Shown here in pieces: positions 23,148 to 34,500 of a stretch of DNA of 64,000 nucleotides (its first letter is position 1; each line of letters begins with the position of its first letter). The notes under the pieces were generated by a model. It was not told where the DNA came from. It was given only the letters and a program-made list of their open reading frames with translations, and searched no databases. The stretch lies in assembly GCA_030280995.1 (NCBI GenBank), contig JASXTE010000002.1, positions 1,697,501-1,761,500 of the forward strand. The letters run 5' to 3'. Made by a program: the position numbers and the translations under genes. The stretch comes from Hemileia vastatrix. Taxonomy: Eukaryota > Basidiomycota > Pucciniomycetes > Pucciniales > Zaghouaniaceae.

Positions 23148-23952
23148 TGTCACGCGCCACGTGACACTCGAGGCAAAAGTAGCTCATTAAATCAATACTA
23201 AAGGGTTCAAATCCATACTCGAAGTGCAGAAAGAAACTCTTCATAGCAACTGCGACTTTCCTTTGTGTACTTGCTATTCAATCACGCTAGCCTAAAACTC
23301 TAAATCTAAATTAATCAATCTCTCAATAGTGTGTCTTAGTCTTTTTTCCAATAAGCGACGCACAGCGCAATAGTTAATATAATAGTACATTAAAAGGTTC
23401 ATGAAATGTCTGTGGGTTATTAAGGGGTAGTGAGCATGGACGGAATGGTTAGTGAAGGATTAAGGGGGGTTGACGGATGTTAGTGAGGAGGGTCCAAGTG
23501 TAACAGATATATTTTAAATGGTTTGTGGTGTGCGGAATGGTGGATAAGTATGAGGTCAATGCGAGGAGGAGTAAAGGATATAAAAGGGGCTGGGTTTTTG
23601 GTTCGAAATTCTTTAGAATTAAATTATAAATCGTATTTATAGTTAAAAGTTATAAAACTCTAAGTGAAAATCATTATTACTGTATCTTTCTTTATTTTCT
23701 CAATAATCATATCCAAATCCTAAATCTTTGATTGTTAAGTTTCTAACCCTTTGTGAGATCTTAAGAATTTTAATATTACCGTTCAATTATATTAGAATCC
23801 TTCTCAAACATAACTTAAAGCAGTAGTTCTTCCTTTGAGTCATCTTTGAATCACTTCCTCGAACTATCCCTCTGTGCTTTGAAGAAGTATCTGAACCTTT
23901 TATCTCACTTGCAGGAACATCCTCGACCTTGTGTGTAGGTTGTCCGGTGACA
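23148..23952 (+). repeat. GYP-B 3' LTR, 805 bp
   Basis: Uninterrupted partner of 14181-16326, beginning TGTCACGCGCC and ending GGTGACA. A clean TATAAAAGG box lies at 23579. It shows the empty target of the solo LTR at about 23505-23515. No clear polypurine tract is visible immediately upstream. Confidence 0.93.
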
Positions 23953-25594
23953 ACAACAACTCCATCTTCATCAACAAAAACATCCTGATCACCAGAATCA
24001 AGATCAGATCCAGCCAGTTTAGCCTCTCGGGGGAGGTCAGAACAATCATCCAGTTTAGCCTCATGGGGGAGGTCAGAAAAATCTTCAGCACCCTTTGTGC
24101 TGGCCCTAACCACTGGAACATCCTCGTCAAACTCTTCAGAATCAGAATCCTTGTCTGTAGGTGGTCTCCTTGATAATCCATCAGGCATAGTAAAAGTTTT
24201 ACCTGGTTTGTGTACCAGGTCAAAAGAAAAATGTTGAATAAATGCCACCCACCTAGTCATTGTAGCATTTGGAAGACTAGGTGTATTAATCATCTGAACC
24301 AAAGATTTTGCATCCACCTGCAGCTCAAAATGCTGCCCCACAAAACCTTCTGTAGCTTCTTTAAAATTTTTGCTACACCACACAATTCCAACTTATGTTG
24401 AGAATACCCAGATTCCACCTCATATAACACCACAGACTCATATTGTATTGGCCTGACCCTCCTAGTTTTATCCTCCTGAGACAAAACAGCACCAGCAGCA
24501 ATATAGCTTGAGTCCACTGCCAGATAAATTTTTCCAGCACCAACACCATAATACAACTTGTGAAGAACAATATCTTCCCCAACAAACTTTTCCAACTTCT
24601 GGAAAGCCTCTTCACACTCTTAAGTCCATTCCCAATATGCATCTTTCCTGGTCAACCTCCTTAAAGGTGAAGCCAACAAAGAAAAATCTTTAATAAAAAT
24701 CCTGACATATACACACACAGCCAAAAATCCCCTGACTTCAGTAGTATTTTTAGGCCTTGGCCATGACTGAATTTTATTAATCTTCTTCTTTGCCATAATC
24801 CTTCCCTCTTTACATACTACATGACCCAGAATTCCCAAAGCAGGAACACAACAACAGAATTTTGACCCTGAAATGGACAAACCAGCCTCTTCAATCCTGA
24901 ACAACACTCTCTCTAGAGTGATTGCATATTCCCACACAAACCTCTTTGTGCCAGGGTTCTCCGCTAACACCTCATTACCATAATCAGTTGATGGTCCTTT
25001 AAATTCACCATCATCAATAAAAATACCAGCATGAGTAGGAACCTCATCCTGAAAAATCCAAGCCATCTGTGCTTGATAAATTGCCACTGAATTAGTTGCT
25101 CCTTGAGGCAACCTAGTGAGCTGAAATCTTCCCAAAGGAGTCTCAAAAGTTGTGAGAGGCCTTGAATCCGTATGAAGTTCCCTCTCATCATAACCACCCA
25201 TAATATCACCCAAACCATAACACACCCTTCCAGAAAAAGCTTCAAGAAAATCCTCTGCACTTGGTGGCATCCCAGCGTCCTTGATAGTGACTCTATTCAA
25301 GGCTCTAAGATAATGAACCACCCGCCACTTTCCATTCTGCTTCTTTACACAGAACACCGGACTTGAGTAACTGGATGTTGATTGTTCATATAACCCAGTC
25401 CTGACTCTTTCCCTAACAATCTCCACAAAATCCTCTCTGATAGCAGCTAAAATTGGAATAGGTTTGATTTGCCAAGGTTCATTACAAACCACAGGAATCA
25501 AGTAAGGTTCCCCATAAGAGTGCTTCAATACACCCCTTTCCTCCTCATCAAAAGCCACAGCCTTTTCCCCTATCACAATAACGTGCAACAACAA
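23953..25594 (-). pseudogene. GYP-A RT, RNase H and acidic linker
   Basis: Reverse transcriptase/RNase H of GYP-A. The RT frame 25594-24620 holds RTGLYEQSTSSYSSPVFCVKK, YLRALN, the GDIMGGYDE block (usual DLKSGYH position), RFQLTRLPQGATNS and catalytic FIDDG at residues 192-195, where YxDD is more usual. LGHVV and RPKNTTEVRGFLA follow. RNase H spans 24595-24290 (YLAVDSSYIAAGAVLSQED) and, after a frameshift near 24380, 24383 onward (VDAKSLVQMINTP...HKPGKTFTMPDGLSRR). The acidic, repeat-like linker DEDVPVVRASTKGAEDFSDL...DQDVFVDEDG then runs into the GYP-B insertion point at 23953. The frame also changes near 24620, so the copy is dead. Confidence 0.9.
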
Positions 25595-26694
25595 CTACTT
25601 TTATCCTTCAGACAACCACCCATCAGGACCAAAATTAACAACTTTCAATCTTTCCACGGTCACCCTAGCCGTCTCTACAAATTCTGGAGGATTCTTCACC
25701 AGAGGAGTAAAGTACGGATCTCTTGACAAAGGAGGTCTCTTCAAGGACGGATTCAAACCCACAGACATAGGCTTATTGACAGGCCTAATCTTCTGGGCTA
25801 CCTTCTTATACTTTGCCGCTCAACCTTCAACTTGAGGGATCTTCAGGAATTCTTCACCACCGGACCTGGAACAAAAAATAAGGGTTTCCCCATTTCTCAC
25901 ATGTGTGGCCAAGGTAATTTTTTTGAAAGGTGTAGAAGAAACCCTAGCGGTGCACAACTGGGAGGACTTACTTTTACACCCCAACCTCACCACTCCAAAA
26001 ATTTTCCACAATTCCACATCTTCATCCTCACTTCAAACTCCAAATCTTCAAATCTTGATTCATCATCTGAATCATGTCTTCTAAAATTGTGCAGTTTATC
26101 CTCATGCTGGAGACCCAAAAATCGATCTTGATGATCTTCTCTCTTCAAAATTTTCTGCAGTTTAACCTCATGCTTGAGGCCCAAAAATAGATCTTGATGA
26201 TCTTCACAAAAATATTTTGCAACTTCTTTCTTTATTATCTTTAGATTTTTTCTTGATTTTCATGAATTATCTTGAAATTTTTATCTTCTTTTCTTGAGTT
26301 TTCTTCTGACCTACAAAAATAACCAGGGGTTTCCCCAATGCTCACAGGTGTGGCCCAGGTAATGTTTTTGAAAGGTGTAGAAGAAACCCTAGCAGTGCAC
26401 AATTGGGAGGACTTACTTTTAGACCCCAATCTCACCGCCCAAAACTTTTCCGCATATCTTTCAATAAAGATATATAACCTATCTTTTTCTTTAAACTTGA
26501 ATTAAAAATAATTAAGAATCTTGAGAAAGAACAGAGACTTGATAAAAAACTTGATGAATACTTGCAGAGAAGAGAAACATTAAAAAGAGAAAGTTGAAAA
26601 TCCACTTGGTATATCTCCAAGGGAGCTGACCTACTACAACCTGGGATTTCCTCATCTTGGGGAGAGGTTGCAGAACTAGGGTGATCAGCCCTCA
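25595..26694 (-). repeat. GYP-A linker between protease and RT, with a duplicated block
   Basis: Remnant coding and spacer sequence. A block containing GGGTTTCCCCA...GTGTGGCC and a downstream GAAGAAACCCTAGC segment occurs twice, at about 25875-25990 and 26325-26440. A short in-frame repeat (LKHEVKLQKILKREDHQDRF / LQHEDKLHNF) lies at about 26080-26190. The equivalent region of the right-hand copy is at 62090-62700. No enzymatic motif is visible. Confidence 0.6.
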
Positions 26695-27438
26695 TTACTC
26701 TAAAAAAGACAAACTCTCAATAGAGCCTGAGACGCACTCCAAAAAATCAGAGGCAGCACCCACTTCCTTCCTTCTCCTGAAACAGTCCATGCACTGGCAC
26801 ATTGAAGATAAACAAGGCCTAGTCTCCCAACCATCCTCTCCAGGGGATGATAACCTCATGTGAAGCCTCCTTTTGTCTTCACCAGTCAACTCCAAACTGA
26901 TTCCCAAATCAAATTGATAACCAATTCTTGCCTGAAAATCCATCAAGAATGGCCCACCCAAAACTGCTTTTACATTACCTTTAGAAATGTAGAAATGAAC
27001 CTTCCCTGGGGCTCCTCCAACATCTAACTTCACAAACTCTGAAGTTCCAATCAGTTCAGTGACATGGCCACCGATCCCTCTAAAATTCTCACCAATACCA
27101 GTTTTGATGGGGAGGCCCATATGAGTTTCCTCAAACAAAGAAATCAGGTTTATCTGAGAACCTGAATCCACCAATGCCCTTGCCTCCCTGCCATTCAGAG
27201 TGACATTGACATATCCAAGAGGAGCAGAAAAATGAGTTTCCAACCCCTCACCAAACTTTTCAGCAGAATCACAAATGTATTCTACCTCACCAGAAGAAAC
27301 CCTTCTCCTTGTCAACAACTTTTTCTGCCTATCAGCCAACCCTGGACTGATAGCATACAATTCCCCATAAGATAGGGAAACCTGACCCTGATTCATCCTT
27401 TCCAGGACCAAGTCCATAACATTAAATTGACCAGACAC
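26695..27438 (-). pseudogene. GYP-A protease region
   Basis: Aspartic protease that would process Gag-Pol. The active-site triad is in VTLNGREARALVDSGSQINLIS (DSGS), followed by the ILxG-like flap/ALGGPF segment (NVKAVLGGPFLMDFQARIGYQFD). A short Cys/Arg-rich tail (SMCQCMDCFRRRKE) follows. The frame here is continuous for 247 codons, but the junction to the upstream gag part needs a frame change near 27450. The homologous segment in the right-hand copy is 62834-63640. Confidence 0.82.
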
Positions 27439-27459
27439 TACTGGCCTCTCAAAGTGAGC

Positions 27460-29096
27460 TCATTGCTTCACCACCTTGGTCCTAGAAGCTTCTTGAGGAC
27501 CAGCACCACCAACAGATTTACCATTAACAGGAACCAAACCAGATCCCAAACCAGAACCTCTGACTCCAACAGGCTTTGGCAATGAAGCCAAAGGGACATC
27601 CTCCTCAGAGTCAGAATCCACCTCCATTGGCATTGGCTCACCATTCAGGTCCAATGCACCAAAGCTAGGGGGGCCCAAGTCAGCCATACCCTTCTGCATC
27701 TTGTACAGCTCCTCTTTGCTGTACCTCTTCCTAGCTGCACTCAGATTAGGATCCAAATTTGAAGCATTTGGCTTTGGTTGGGCCTGAGAACTTCTATTAG
27801 GCCTACCCAGCTTTCCAGCTTCCACATCATAAACACCAGCCAAGCATTCACCACTTGACTGTCCACCACAAAAATACAACTCCAAACCACCAAAGGTAGT
27901 AGAAAAAGAGACCTTATTGACCTACTTCCCCTTTCCCTTGATGTCCTCATCTACCTTAACAGAAGACTTCCCCTGATCAGGAATCTCCTCAAACCTTGGC
28001 CTCCTTTGATTGAGACCACCCCTTCTCCTGACCAAATCCACAGGAGCCTGTCCCTCACTGGGCTTCACAAAAGAACCGTCAGGTAACTTAAAAACCCTGC
28101 CATCAAACTCCACTTTTCCTTCAGACACATCTCTGTTCAGTGCCCAACAATCATTGGACCTGTGCTTCCTCCTACTGCAATAAGAGCAAACCCAAGGATC
28201 ACTCCTACCAGCCCTCCTTTCAAAATCTCTAGGCTGAGACGGTGCCTTATTAACCTTCTTGGCCTCCTGAACAAAAATGTGCAGCTGTTTTGTAAGATCA
28301 GCCAACTGCTCCACCATTGGGTCCCTCTCCTGTTTGGAAACCTGCACCAAATTCTTCTCCTCCTTCTTCTCCCTAACTTCCTCTTCAGCCAAAGCCTCAC
28401 TGACTTTGCTGACATACTTGGACACCCCTCCTGATAGGTGTCCACAGCCAATAACTTCAAATGGGCCTCAACAGCCTCCTTCACCTTCACCAAGGCAGGA
28501 AACTTCTGGTCCCCATTAGAAAGAGTCTTCATCAATTCCTTTCTTGAAAACTCCTTCAACACATCCATCCTGACATCTCTAGCCAGTGCAGACCAAAAAA
28601 CATCCTTGGCAGCATTTTCATGTGCCAGCTCCTCCACTTCCACCAAATATTCCACCACAGGATCAAACTGTAGCAGAAACTTCCTGTAACTATGCAAGTT
28701 ACCAACATCACCATAAGATTGCCATTCACTGAAAACCTTGTTCAGATCCACCATAGTGAACCTGACCCCCCTTCTATCCACCATTTTCCTACACAACAAT
28801 TTCCAATCCCTCTTCTTGTAGCCAGACATGGCCACAATCTCCTTCTCCACTGACCTATCACCAATGAAGAAGATAATCTGCTTCACCATGTCCAGGCAGG
28901 AAGCGCCATCCACTCCAGCAGCAGTTTCATACTTTTCTAGAAACCACTTGACATACTCCCCATTAAACTTGGTACCATCCCAAGTTTTAATTCTCACACA
29001 CTCCCTAACCATCACAGAAGGAGGACCATCTCCCCCACTGACAGTCACCACAGGAATAGAGGAACCAGAAGCCATTTCTCCAGTCCAAAACACCAA
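27460..29096 (-). pseudogene. GYP-A gag with CCHC zinc knuckle
   Basis: Gag. The N-terminal frame 29096-28400 starts near the conserved MASGSSIPVVTVSGGDGP and has capsid-like sequence (IKTWDGTKFNGEYVKWFLEKYE...WSALARDVRMDVLKEF). A frameshift near 28430 leads to a basic/acidic coiled-coil-like stretch (SKVSEALAEEEVREKKEEKN) and a canonical zinc knuckle CSYCSRRKHRSNDC (CX2CX4HX4C) near 28160-28200. A further frame at 27885-27460 carries SSGECLAGVYDVEAGKLGR...KRYSKEELYKMQKG, equivalent to 63751-63999. The element is non-autonomous as it stands. Confidence 0.85.
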
Positions 29097-29145
29097 AAAG
29101 AGCCAACCAAAGAAAACAGAGATTCCAAAGAACTAGCAAGTTCTA

Positions 29146-29162
29146 CCCCACGTTGGGCACCA
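29146..29162 (-). promoter_or_regulatory. GYP-A primer binding site (tRNA-Lys-like)
   Basis: In element sense TGGTGCCCAACGTGGGG, four bases inside the 5' LTR. It differs at one position from the tRNA-Lys1,2 type binding site (TGGCGCCCAACGTGGGG) known from other reverse-transcribing elements. Its position confirms minus-strand orientation. Confidence 0.75.
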
Positions 29163-29166
29163 GAAA

Positions 29167-30240
29167 TGTAGACAATCCTATAGTACTAGCTATAGGCCTT
29201 GACCAAGGGAGTTGGAGAAAACCCAGAGATAAAATCCCCTGTCCCATTAGATAAATAGAGTGAGATTTACTTGCTAAAGTAAGTTGGTTCCTGTTTTGCT
29301 AAAGCTTCTTTTTAACACACTTGACTGCTTGATGAGCCAAGAAAGTAGTCACCAGATAGACTACCAGACCAAAGAACTGAAATGTAGAACAAAATCCACA
29401 CCAGAGACAGCAAAGATACTTGATGTAGGCTGCAAATCCACACCAGGGACAGCAATAATACTTGCTATAGCTTGCAAGACTATAACAGAAAAAACAGTTG
29501 CCAAAGTTAAGTTAAATGAAGAACTCAGTTGCAACAAACACAGCCAATTGTGGCCAGAAAACAGTGAAAACTGAGTGAGGAACAATGATATCACCTCTGG
29601 ATGGTTGTATGATGATTAAGGTTGCCCCAAACTGTCTTATTCACTATTTACACACAGACCACTAACTAAGAGCCCATGCGCACCCACCAACCTGGCGCCT
29701 GTACCCGCCAAAATGCATAAAAAACCCTCCTGGAGCGCTCCCCAACCTCCTAAAACAGAGGCGGGCAGGCCGCCTGAAGGGGCCCGGCCTCCCTGAAGCC
29801 AGAAAACCAATAAAAACCACTAATCTACTTAGAAAAATTAGCTACAACTAGTAAAACCTTTAAGACATGGAAATTCACTATAACAACATTGTGACATGAA
29901 ATATAGAGAAAAATTAGCTCTATCCAATGATACTAAGCACTTAACCCTAAGACTTAAGGTTAGCCCGTAAAACACAAAAAACAAAATTAAACAGCTATCT
30001 TTTATAAATGAAAAATGAGTAAATGACACCTTAAAACTTAGAATATGAAAAGTGTCTTCAAGACATAAAATATAGAGAAAAACTGGGGCTATTCAATGAT
30101 AGTACCCACATACCCGCAGACCCAATATCCACGAAATAAAACCAGAAAAATACCCAATTCCTTAACAGATGTCAATTAAGACATGCACAAACAGTGCCAA
30201 ATCACGCAACAAAGGCCCCTGCCAAAGTTGGAAGAGCACA
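29167..30240 (-). repeat. GYP-A 5' LTR (right)
   Basis: Direct repeat of 7461-8552. The plus strand reads TGTAGACAATCC...GGAAGAGCACA. It is followed by CCGC, the likely target-site duplication, and then by the interrupted Plavaka frame. Confidence 0.93.
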
Positions 30241-30317
30241 CCGCCACTTTACAGCACCAAAGGGGAATGTTTGGAATAAAGTACGATGTTATCACTGGTG
30301 TTGGACTTCAGGCACTA
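30241..30317 (+). pseudogene. Plavaka transposase, 3' part after GYP-A
   Basis: After the duplicated CCGC the sequence continues the frame cut at 7460, giving IIGHAA joined to TLQHQRGMFGIKYDV. It then continues to ITGVGLQAL before a splice donor GTAAGT at 30318. This proves the two pieces were one gene. The last exon was not identified with confidence. Confidence 0.75.
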
Positions 30318-30813
30318 GTAAGTAAAAAATTAAACAACATGGACATTTTATTTTTGTTAATATGGTTGAAATTATTTAGGATTGGTAAGAATTTGGAGGA
30401 TTTGGAAAGTTTGTAATAGATCTTTGGAACAGCTAGATGCAAGATTAATAAATAAAACTTTTTGAGATGTTGCCTAAATGTTTAAGAAAACCATAACAAG
30501 GGCATTAATTACGGTTTAGAAACCCTGCTATTAATGAGTGACATTTTATTGTAAATGTAATTCCAACTAAAAGGAATTCAATGTACTATACAAAATCTAC
30601 CTATACTTGAAAAATATTATAAATAGTTCAGAGCCAGGGTTGAAAAATCTAAGGACCATATTTTTCAAGCCAATAAAACTGAGTTTTCCACTAATTTTTT
30701 CACTTGAATATTTTATTCATTAAACTCACAATTAAAATGTATAACTAATTTCTCTTTAATATTATCTTGTCTATATTCTGAAAGTTAATTTTTTTTTTTT
30801 TATAAAGCACAGA
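30318..30813. other. AT-rich gap
   Basis: It contains the presumed last intron or 3' end of the Plavaka transposase and a T-rich tract (30787-30802) that resembles an acceptor region just before the next gene. No other feature is seen. Confidence 0.35.
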
Positions 30814-32504
30814 ATGTCTAATACTGGAGATGCCATGCAGGTTGATCCTCCATTAGAAAGTAATGTTGGAGTGCAAAATAATCCTCCCCCTCAAAATCCT
30901 AGAATGCCTCCATCAGGTCCTGCTCCCCCTGAAAGACCTAGTGAAAATCCAGGTAAACCCTAATCTCCTCCTCAGTCTTCATCAGATCCCCAAATTTGAT
31001 CAACTGATTGCTCTTCTAATATCACAAATACAGATGGTCGATCCACACCTGGTAATTTTCAGCAGGAAGCAGAAAGTGTAGGTAATGATTGGGCTAGTAT
31101 GTTGTTGAATCAGTTTCTTGGAAGCAGTGGGGGATCCACTTCTACTAACCCAGCCGCCAGTACCAGTGGACCTGGTGAGTAAGCTTTTTCAACATGCTTT
31201 TATGTTTTAAAATAGGTTTACCAATTTTTATTTTCAAAAATTTGCAGTTAATCCCTCTCTTATAATTCGAGCTACTGATCAGCGCAGAATACTTGATGCT
31301 GAGTCACTTCAAAATGACCGAAACTTGCGAATGGTTAGAAGCATAGTTACGAGGTGTGATGTACCAAGGAGCTCAGATTCTATTAACCGAAATATCTATC
31401 ACTTTTTGAAGTTCTGTCTTGGTGGACCCATTAATGTATCTAAGTTTCCTATAGGCCCAACAAATGAAGAACTTACAGATTGGAAAAATTGGCATTAGTA
31501 CAAGCTATTGACAATTGAAACAGCATTAAAACAGGTTCAAAACGCACCACAGGCAACTTCAGCTGCTGATCATCAATTTGTTTTAACAAATACTTCTATA
31601 TTCTTACGTTCCAAAATTCATCTAACAACTTTTATTTCAACACCTGAGCCCCGAGGACTAAAGGGAGGAGCTGCTGTACCAATCTCTGTAAAACAGCATT
31701 TGGATCGAGAGCTTCAAGAGAAAGGATTTCGTTGACTTGCTTTTGATTGGAACTGTCAAAATTTTTCTGAGTCACTATGGAATCAAGTAATGGGGAGTGT
31801 AGTATCAGACCATTGTACTAAGTGGCTCTCAACATTGAAAAATATTGATTCAGCAAAACTCAGGTTTACACCAATCATCGTCAAGCAATGGGTGGTCAAC
31901 AAGGGAAAGGAGATTTGAAAGGTGGCTGGTCAAAACTGTGAGGTGATTGAGGCAAGTAGAAAGAAAAGTGATCAAGAGCACAGATAAAGCGTCATCAAAC
32001 AAAGGTATTTATTCAAAGCATAATAACTAAAGAAAGTCTATTACTAATTTGATTTGATTTTAGATTTCAAAAAACCGCTACTACATTGCAAGAAAAAAGT
32101 ACTTTGTTCAGCCAGACTTTGTAGCACCTTTTCATGATACAAGTCTCATTTCTGATTTAGAAGAAGCCCCACCTGATCCAGAAGAGAATCGTCCTAAACA
32201 AGTAGTTCCTGGATGGAGAAATCCAAAACACAATGAAATTTTAGATAAAATGGACAACTTGACTAAAAAGACAGCCCTTTCAAATGTTTAAAAGGCTTCA
32301 ATGAAGAAACTTTATGGTCGCTCAAATAAAAAGACAGCTTCAACAGATGGCATCTTGAATGTGCCCAAATTTCTGCCAAAAAACTGCTATTCACCTGGAT
32401 ATTTAGCAAATTTGTCGGTTAATGAGAGGGAGTTACTTGACGTTCGAGAAGATATAGATTTCGCCAAAGTTAATGAAGCACTAGATCGAGCAGCAGCACC
32501 TTAA
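30814..32504 (+). pseudogene. Decayed multi-exon gene of unknown function
   Basis: ATG at 30814 opens a Pro/Asn-rich N-terminus (DPPLESNVGVQNNPPP). An intron at about 31175-31246 (GTGAGT...TTTGCAG) leads to IIRATDQRRILDAESLQNDRNLRM, then HFLKFCLGGPINVSKFP and IETALKQVQNAPQATSAADHQF. A second intron lies at about 32005-32065. The end reads VPKFLPKNCYSPGYLANLSV and DVREDIDFAKVNEALDRAA. In-frame stops at 30961, 30997, about 31497, 31733, 31917, 31985 and 32289 show it is dead. The C-terminal motif resembles that of the gene at 2515-3632. It resembles lineage-specific rust proteins in style, but I cannot name a family. Confidence 0.6.
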
Positions 32505-32692
32505 ATTTTTTACCCCACTTGTAACCATGTATATAGAGTGATAGTAATCATTTTTTCAATATAACATTATTATTCTTTCTTATAAAAAATTACAATTGAT
32601 GTATAAGATAAAAGAGAGCAAAAGAATTAATGAGTATAAAATTATTGAGGATAGAAAAACAGATATATATTTTTGTAAAACTTTAAGACATG

Positions 32693-34500
32693 ATAAATGT
32701 TTTGATTAAATAAATGTGAAATTTTTTTATGCCCAATAAATGAACTTAAAAGAAATTAAATTGAATCTCTTCTCAGATACTTACAACAAGATCAAATTAA
32801 AGCCTTAAACAAATATAGAATTAGACTCTAAATTTCAATTTAAAATACCTGTTTTTCAATAATTATAATTGCTTTTTTATTGGCTAAATGCCACCAATGG
32901 TTAGTATAAAAATGCACATGTGAAAAAAAAAATGAAAGTGAACACCATCCCTCACCAAAAAAGAAAGATCATTAAAGGCACTCAAAAATCCATTACCATA
33001 GTTAATAAACAAAATATATACAAAAAATTAAAGCATTCAAACGATGGGAATTTGTTTACACAAGGATCTTAAGAAATTTTTTTTTAAACTTCATTTTTCG
33101 CAACAATAATTGAAAATTATTAATCATTAAAAACCAAAAAATCATCAATTTATATTTGGTTTTCATGCCTTAAAAAAAAGAGGCTTTAATAAAATGTAAT
33201 TGATAAAAATACTTCAGTAGAATTTAAGTATTGTGCTATGTGTCCAGTAAAAGTTTGGCCGAACTTGTGCTGGAATTTTTGGCCAAGACCAGTGACTAAA
33301 AATTGCAAAGAAAACCAAAAATAAATAGGCTATAAAAGGAAGTTAATTGATGGCATCAAATTGTTTTTTGGTAAAAGTGTCCAGCACAAGCTTGGCCCAA
33401 CTTATGCTGGACACTTTTCCAATTTGAAGTTTGTAAGGTGTATGTTTTTTTAAGAGAAGTGAGGTGTTCCTCATAAAAGTGTCCAGCACAAGTTCGGCCG
33501 AACTTGTGATGGACACTTTTACCAAAAAAAAAATAGATGCCATCAAATATGTTCATTTTATAGCCTAATTTTTTTTAATTTCCTTGAAGCAATAAGATAA
33601 ATGTTTTGATTAAATAAATGTGAAATTTTTTTATGCACAATAAATGAACTTAAAATAAATTAAATTAAATCTCTTCTCAGATACTTACGACAAGATCAAA
33701 TTAAAGCCTAAAACAAGAATAGAATTAGACTCTAAATTTCAATTTAAAATACCTATTTTTCAATAATTATAATTGCTTTTTTATTGGCTAAACGCCACTA
33801 ATGATTAGTATAAAAATGCACATGTGAAAAAAAAATGAAAGTGAACACCATCCCTCACCAAAAAAGAAAGATCATTAAAGGCACTCAAAAATCCATTACC
33901 ATAGTTAATAAACAAAATATATACAAAAAATTAAAGCATTCAAACAATGGGAATTTGTTTACACAAGGATCTTAAGAATTTTTTTTTTTAAACTTCACTT
34001 TTCGCAACAATAATTGAAAATTATTAATCATTAAAAACCAAAAAATCATCAATTTATATTTGGTTTTCATGCCTTAAAAAAATAAAAGAGGCTTTAATAA
34101 CATGTAATTGATAAACATACTTCAGTAGAATTTAAGTATTGTGCTATTTGTCCAGTACAAGTTTGGCCGAACTTGTGCTGGAATTTTTGGCCAAGACCAG
34201 TGACTAAAAATTGCAAGGAAAACCAAAAATCAATAGGCTATAAAAGGAAGTTAATTGATGGCATCAAATTGTTTTTTGGTAAAAGTGTCCAGCACAAGCT
34301 TGGCGGAACTTATGCTGGACACGTTTCCAATTTGAAGTTGGTAAGGTGTATGTTTTTTTAAGAGAAGTAAGGTGTTCCTCATAAAAGTGTCCAGCACAAG
34401 TTCGGCCAAACTTGTGATGGACACTTTTACCAAAAAAAAAAAAAATAGATGCCATCAAATATGTTCATTTTATAGCCTAATTTTTTTTAATTTCCTTGAA
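32693..34500. repeat. 0.9 kb tandem duplication
   Basis: The stretch starting GATAAATGTTTTGATTAAAT at 32693 recurs at 33596 (period about 903 bp) and remains highly similar to about 34500, with small indels. Each unit includes about 540 bp of AT-rich non-coding sequence followed by three of the palindromes of the array below. The first 190 bp after 32504 hold nothing else. Confidence 0.85.

Larger units (their letters stand above)
14181..23952 (+). mobile_element. GYP-B: chromodomain Ty3/gypsy retrotransposon (nest layer 3)
   Basis: A plus-strand LTR retrotransposon inserted in the GYP-A linker. LTRs lie at 14181-16326 (including a nested solo LTR) and 23148-23952. Once the solo LTR and its duplication are removed, both LTRs are 805 bp. 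Termini are TGTCAC...GTGACA. Flanks ACAGC (14176-14180) and ACAAC (23953-23957) are a 5-bp duplication with one transition. Order: gag, protease, RT, RNase H, integrase, chromodomain, T-rich spacer, antisense accessory gene, 3' LTR. Pol is dead, with about ten in-frame stops but few frameshifts, many of them explicable by G-to-A or C-to-T changes (TGG to TGA). Confidence 0.94.
7461..30240 (-). mobile_element. GYP-A: large Ty3/gypsy retrotransposon (nest layer 2)
   Basis: An LTR retrotransposon on the minus strand. LTRs lie at 7461-8552 and 29167-30240 and differ by scattered substitutions and an 18 bp gap, so the insertion is not recent. A primer binding site adjoins the right LTR and a polypurine tract adjoins the left LTR, as expected for a minus-strand element. 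Order in its own sense: gag, zinc knuckle, protease, repetitive linker, RT, RNase H, second linker, integrase, antisense accessory genes, 3' LTR. Excluding the nested GYP-B it is about 13 kb, large for Ty3/gypsy. Flanks CTGC (7457-7460) and CCGC (30241-30244) are a likely 4-bp target-site duplication with one transition. Removing element plus duplication restores the Plavaka reading frame. All pol genes carry frameshifts. Confidence 0.93.

Noticed and set aside
23204..23214. GGTTCAAATCC, a match to the tRNA B box
   Set aside because: No A box or cloverleaf fits around it, and the other GYP-B LTR reads GGTTCAAAACC at this place.
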